Below are positions 7,015 through 9,951 of a stretch of DNA of 9,951 nt, in pieces. Numbering within the stretch: the first letter of the stretch is position 1; each line of letters opens with the position of its first letter. The stretch spans positions 1 to 9,951 of the forward strand of contig CAMYMP010000027.1 in the NCBI GenBank assembly GCA_947259435.1, read 5' to 3'. The DNA is from an uncultured Woeseiaceae bacterium (lineage in GTDB: Bacteria > Pseudomonadota > Gammaproteobacteria > Woeseiales > Woeseiaceae). The notes below the pieces were generated by a model. It had not been told where the DNA came from. It searched no databases and saw only the letters and a list, made by a program, of their open reading frames with translations. Position numbers and translations under genes: made by a program.

Positions 7015-7779
7015 ATGGACAGCCAACCGAAACTGCATAGCCTTCACAAGATCGTCGTCCTGAATCCCAAAGGCGGATCTGGCAAAACGACCTTAGCAAC
7101 CAATCTCGCCAGCTATTACGCGCGGCGTGGTCCACCTCCGACATTGATTGACTGTGACCCGCACGGATACAGCATGCGCTGGCTAAAAAATCGCTCCGCG
7201 CAGCGACCAAAGATCTTTGGTGTCGCCGCATACGAACATTGCACCCGGGCTGGAAAAGACGCTGACCTGCAAGCGTGGTCCGGATCCGCCCAAATGATTG
7301 TCGATCTTCCAGCCGCATTGCCCGACGATCAGCTCTACTACCAGACCTATGATGCGAACAGCATTCTGATTCCCGTGATGCCGTCCGAAATCGATATTTA
7401 TTCGGCCGCAGCCTTCATTGCCAATCTTTTGCTAATTGCGCAACTTGACCGGCGCAACCGCAACCTCGCGATTGTCGCAAACCGCACGCGACAGAATACG
7501 AGAAGTTACCGAATGCTCATGCGCTTCCTGACGAGTCTGGAGATTCCGATAATTGCGCAACTGCGTGATAGCCAAAACTACGTGCATGCCGCTGCCGAGG
7601 GCATCGGTGTTTTCGAGATGCCTGCTTATAAGTCCAGAATGGATGTGGAACGGATGGAGCCGATCATTGCGTGGCTTGACAAGTGGCGAATGCGCAAACT
7701 GGATGCAGCGGCATCACCCGAATTTGAACACACTTTGGGCTCAGAGGTTCTAACGCCTGCGGAGTTATCGAAGCGCTAG
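7015..7779 (+). CDS. Orphan ParA/MinD-family ATPase
   Basis: This 254-residue protein has the deviant Walker A motif of the ParA/MinD/Mrp ATPases, PKGGSGKTT (18-26), with the signature lysine at residue 19. LIDCDPHG (44-51) gives the Walker A' aspartate region, and MIVDLPAAL (94-102) is Walker B with Asp97. IVANRTRQNTRSY is a likely nucleotide-specificity loop. There is no N-terminal DNA-binding extension, as in short chromosome- or cargo-positioning ParAs. Such ATPases dimerise on ATP and position plasmids, chromosomes or protein complexes. No parB or recognisable cargo gene is adjacent, so its task is unknown. ATG 7015 is the only ordinary start after the in-frame TGA at 6988-6990, although the nearest purine-rich site, GGGAGGG (6993-6999), is 15 bases away, longer than usual. 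Its stop TAG overlaps the stop of the convergent spoVR. Confidence 0.88.
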   Translation: MDSQPKLHSLHKIVVLNPKGGSGKTTLATNLASYYARRGPPPTLIDCDPHGYSMRWLKNRSAQRPKIFGVAAYEHCTRAGKDADLQAWSGSAQMIVDLPAALPDDQLYYQTYDANSILIPVMPSEIDIYSAAAFIANLLLIAQLDRRNRNLAIVANRTRQNTRSYRMLMRFLTSLEIPIIAQLRDSQNYVHAAAEGIGVFEMPAYKSRMDVERMEPIIAWLDKWRMRKLDAAASPEFEHTLGSEVLTPAELSKR

Positions 7780-9323
7780 CTGGATTTAGCCGGTTTACTG
7801 CTCTCGCCGGAGTCTATCCATACCTTGTCATCATTACAGTGAAATACTCGATGTGCCTTTTCATCTCGAACAGACTCGAGATGCACATCGAATTGCCATA
7901 GGCGATGCACATGCTTCATCACTTCCTTTGCATCATCCTCGTCAAGCGGGATGCGATCACGCTGCGTGTGCCGCAACGTTATGGAACGGTCACCGCGAAG
8001 TGAAACCTCCCAGACCTGTACGTCCGGCTCCTGCTTGCTGATATTGTGCTGGTCTGCAAGCTCTTCCCGAACGCGGCGATAGCCGTCATCATCGTGGATG
8101 GCTGTGACCTGAATCGCACTGTCGGAGTCATCGTCGACGATGCTGAACAACTTGAGGTCTCGAATGACCTTTGGCGACAGATGCTGCAGGATAAAGCTCT
8201 CGTCCTTATAGTTGGCCATCGCGTGATGCACGGTGTCGAGCCAGTCACTGCCGGCAATTTCCGGCGAAAAACGTCGGTCTTCTTCGGTCGGGTTCTCGCA
8301 AATGCGACGGATATCCGTGAACATCGCAAAACCCAGGGTGTACGGATTGATGCCGGAAAAATACGGTGAGTCGTAATCTGGCTGGTAGATGACGTTTGTG
8401 TGCGACTGCAAAAACTCGAGAATGTTTCCTTCGCCAATCAGTCCCTCTTCATACAGCTCATTCATCAAAGTGTAGTGCCAGAACGTCGCCCAGCCCTCGT
8501 TCATGACCTTGGTCTGACGTTGCGGATAGTAGTAAACGGCGATCTTGCGAACGATGCGCACAATCTCGCGCTCCCAGGGCTCGAGGAGCGGTGCGTTCTT
8601 CTCGATGAAGTACAACAGGTTTTCCTGCGGCTCCGCCGGAAACCGCGGCCATTTCTCCTCGGGTTCATGCTTCTTTTCCGGCACCGTTCGCCAAAGATCG
8701 TTGACCTGCTGTTGCAGGTAGTCTTCACGATCTTTTTGGCGCTTCCTCTCTTCTTCCGGCGAGACGGGGCGCGGCCGGCGAAATCGATCGACGCCAAGGT
8801 TCATGAGCGCATGACAGGAATCGAGCAGTGACTCTACGGTGTCTACGCCGTGCCGCTCCTCGCATTCGCTGATGTAGTCTCGGGCGAACAACACGTAGTT
8901 CACGATTGCACTGGCATCAGTCCACTCGCGGAACAGGTAGTTGCCCTTGAAAAACGAGTTATGCCCGAAACAGGCATGTGCGATCACGAGCGCCTGCAGG
9001 GTCAGGCTGTTTTCCTCCATCAAATAGGCGATGCAGGGATCAGAATTGATGACGAGTTCGTAAGCAAGGCCGATGTGGCCTTTGCGATACCGCTGCTCCG
9101 TGCTCAGGAACTGCTTGCCGAAAGACCAGTGATGGTAGCCGACGGGCATGCCGACGGACGAGTAGGCATCCATCATCTGTTCGGCTGAAATAATCTCGAT
9201 CTGATTGGTGTAGGTGTCCAAACGATACTTGTCCATCGCGATCCGGCCAATCTCTCTTTCGAAAGCTTCCAGCGCTTCAAACGTCCAGTCGGACCCCTCC
9301 GCAATCGGCGCCTGTTTGCTCAA
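7776..9323 (-). CDS. ycgB: SpoVR family protein (YcgB type)
   Basis: This 515-residue protein matches the full length of E. coli YcgB (about 510). Conserved blocks are [20 protein letters not shown] (residues 46-66 region), [20 protein letters not shown] (about 92-111), [11 protein letters not shown] (116-126), [15 protein letters not shown] (274-288) and [13 protein letters not shown] (about 323-335). The paired histidines at 116 and 121 and the EGW...H motif (276-283) could bind a metal, but no activity is proven for the family. In Bacillus SpoVR is involved in spore cortex formation. In enterobacteria YcgB works with the kinase YeaG (PrkA) and YeaH under nitrogen starvation. The start is TTG 9323 with AAGGA eight bases upstream, and it overlaps the upstream stop as TTGA, implying translational coupling. 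Residues 188-225 are rich in Glu, Lys and Arg and probably helical or unordered. Confidence 0.95.
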   Translation of the reverse strand: MSKQAPIAEGSDWTFEALEAFEREIGRIAMDKYRLDTYTNQIEIISAEQMMDAYSSVGMPVGYHHWSFGKQFLSTEQRYRKGHIGLAYELVINSDPCIAYLMEENSLTLQALVIAHACFGHNSFFKGNYLFREWTDASAIVNYVLFARDYISECEERHGVDTVESLLDSCHALMNLGVDRFRRPRPVSPEEERKRQKDREDYLQQQVNDLWRTVPEKKHEPEEKWPRFPAEPQENLLYFIEKNAPLLEPWEREIVRIVRKIAVYYYPQRQTKVMNEGWATFWHYTLMNELYEEGLIGEGNILEFLQSHTNVIYQPDYDSPYFSGINPYTLGFAMFTDIRRICENPTEEDRRFSPEIAGSDWLDTVHHAMANYKDESFILQHLSPKVIRDLKLFSIVDDDSDSAIQVTAIHDDDGYRRVREELADQHNISKQEPDVQVWEVSLRGDRSITLRHTQRDRIPLDEDDAKEVMKHVHRLWQFDVHLESVRDEKAHRVFHCNDDKVWIDSGESSKPAKSS

Positions 9324-9951
9324 GATGATTTCCTTTCGAAAAGATCACGGAAGACCGGGAAGATGTCCCCCGGCTCGCTGACTTTGCGCATGGCAAACCG
9401 GTCAGGAAAATCGCCGGGAATTTCGCTGTAGGTCTGCCACAACTCCTGATCCTTGCCGGATGAAATCTCAACGTAAGCAAAGTACTGAACCAGCGGCAAC
9501 AGGCTCTTGACCAGCAAATCGCGGCATTTCGGAGAGTCGTCCGCCCAGTTTTCCCCATCCGACGCCTGCGCAGCGTATATGTTCCAGCTGTCTGTCGGAT
9601 ATCGTTCGCGGACAATGGATTGCATCAGGTCGAGCGCGGTCGACACGACCGTTCCGCCCGTTTCGCGCGAGTAAAAGAATTCCTCTTCGTCGACTTCGTC
9701 CGCCTTCGTGTGATGACGGATAAAGACCACTTCGGTCTTCTCATAGTGACGCTTGAGGAAAAGATGTAACAACACGAAAAACCGTTTGGCGAGGTCCTTG
9801 ATGTCCTGCGTCATGGAGCCTGAAACATCCATTAGACAAAACATGACCGCGCTCGTGGTCGGCGTGGGTTGCTGAATCATGTGGTTATAGCGCAGATCGA
9901 AGTCGTCAAGGAAGGGAATCTGGTTCAGGCGTCGGCGCGCGCGGTCCAGTT
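9320..9951 (-). CDS. yeaH: DUF444 (YeaH type) protein, 3' part; gene runs off the window
   Basis: The open frame extends past an internal ATG at 9880 to the edge of the window, giving 209 residues of a protein that is usually about 420 long. The fragment begins within the conserved [13 protein letters not shown] block and contains a von Willebrand A fold with an intact MIDAS: DVSGS (fragment residues 41-45), the Thr in ETGGT, and the Asp in [28 protein letters not shown] is also typical of YeaH. The protein acts in the cytoplasm in the conserved PrkA-YeaH-SpoVR network for stress and nutrient starvation. Its TGA (9322-9320) overlaps the TTG start of spoVR. prkA would be expected upstream, beyond the right edge. 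Confidence 0.95.
   Translation of the reverse strand, partial: LDRARRRLNQIPFLDDFDLRYNHMIQQPTPTTSAVMFCLMDVSGSMTQDIKDLAKRFFVLLHLFLKRHYEKTEVVFIRHHTKADEVDEEEFFYSRETGGTVVSTALDLMQSIVRERYPTDSWNIYAAQASDGENWADDSPKCRDLLVKSLLPLVQYFAYVEISSGKDQELWQTYSEIPGDFPDRFAMRKVSEPGDIFPVFRDLFERKSS

Overview
The window looks like chromosomal DNA of a Gammaproteobacterium, by inference possibly a marine or sediment lineage of the Woeseiales or Steroidobacterales kind. Three things point that way. The right end carries a SpoVR/DUF444 pair very close in sequence to E. coli YcgB/YeaH. A Tat-exported DUF1501 protein is paired with a giant DUF1592/DUF1588-type protein. Base composition is moderately GC-rich and even. No rRNA, tRNA, CRISPR array, insertion sequence or phage gene is visible. 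Taxonomy cannot be settled from this window alone.

Layout, left to right. (1) 51-827 (+) is an unrecognised 258-residue protein. A reading frame one base out of register continues after its stop to TAA 904-906 and looks like a lost C-terminus. (2) 922-1137 (-) is a 71-residue small protein with an acidic, two-cysteine C-terminal segment. A perfect 17-bp palindrome lies directly before its ribosome binding site. (3) 6311 to 1384 (-) is a two-gene operon. The first gene is a 1194-residue protein with six HYR-like beta-sandwich repeats followed by a cytochrome-c-like and DUF1592/DUF1588 region. The second, 17 bp downstream, is a Tat-exported DUF1501 protein. Both are expected outside the cytoplasm and probably act together, but the substrate is unknown. 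(4) 6372-7014 is a 640-bp intergenic region without a credible gene but rich in short direct and inverted repeats. (5) 7015-7779 (+) is an orphan ParA/MinD-type ATPase with no ParB beside it. (6) 9951 to 7776 (-) holds the end of a DUF444 gene (yeaH type) and a complete spoVR (ycgB type). They overlap in a TTGA start/stop and form the distal part of the widespread prkA-yeaH-spoVR stress/nutrient-starvation operon. The ParA-like gene and spoVR converge and share the four bases CTAG for their stop codons.

The least explained parts are the left end (small CxxxxC protein, its palindrome, and the neighbouring unknown protein), the missing export signal of the giant protein, and the repeat-rich intergenic region before the orphan ParA. 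Several very long open frames opposite the DUF1501 and repeat genes are shadows and are not annotated.
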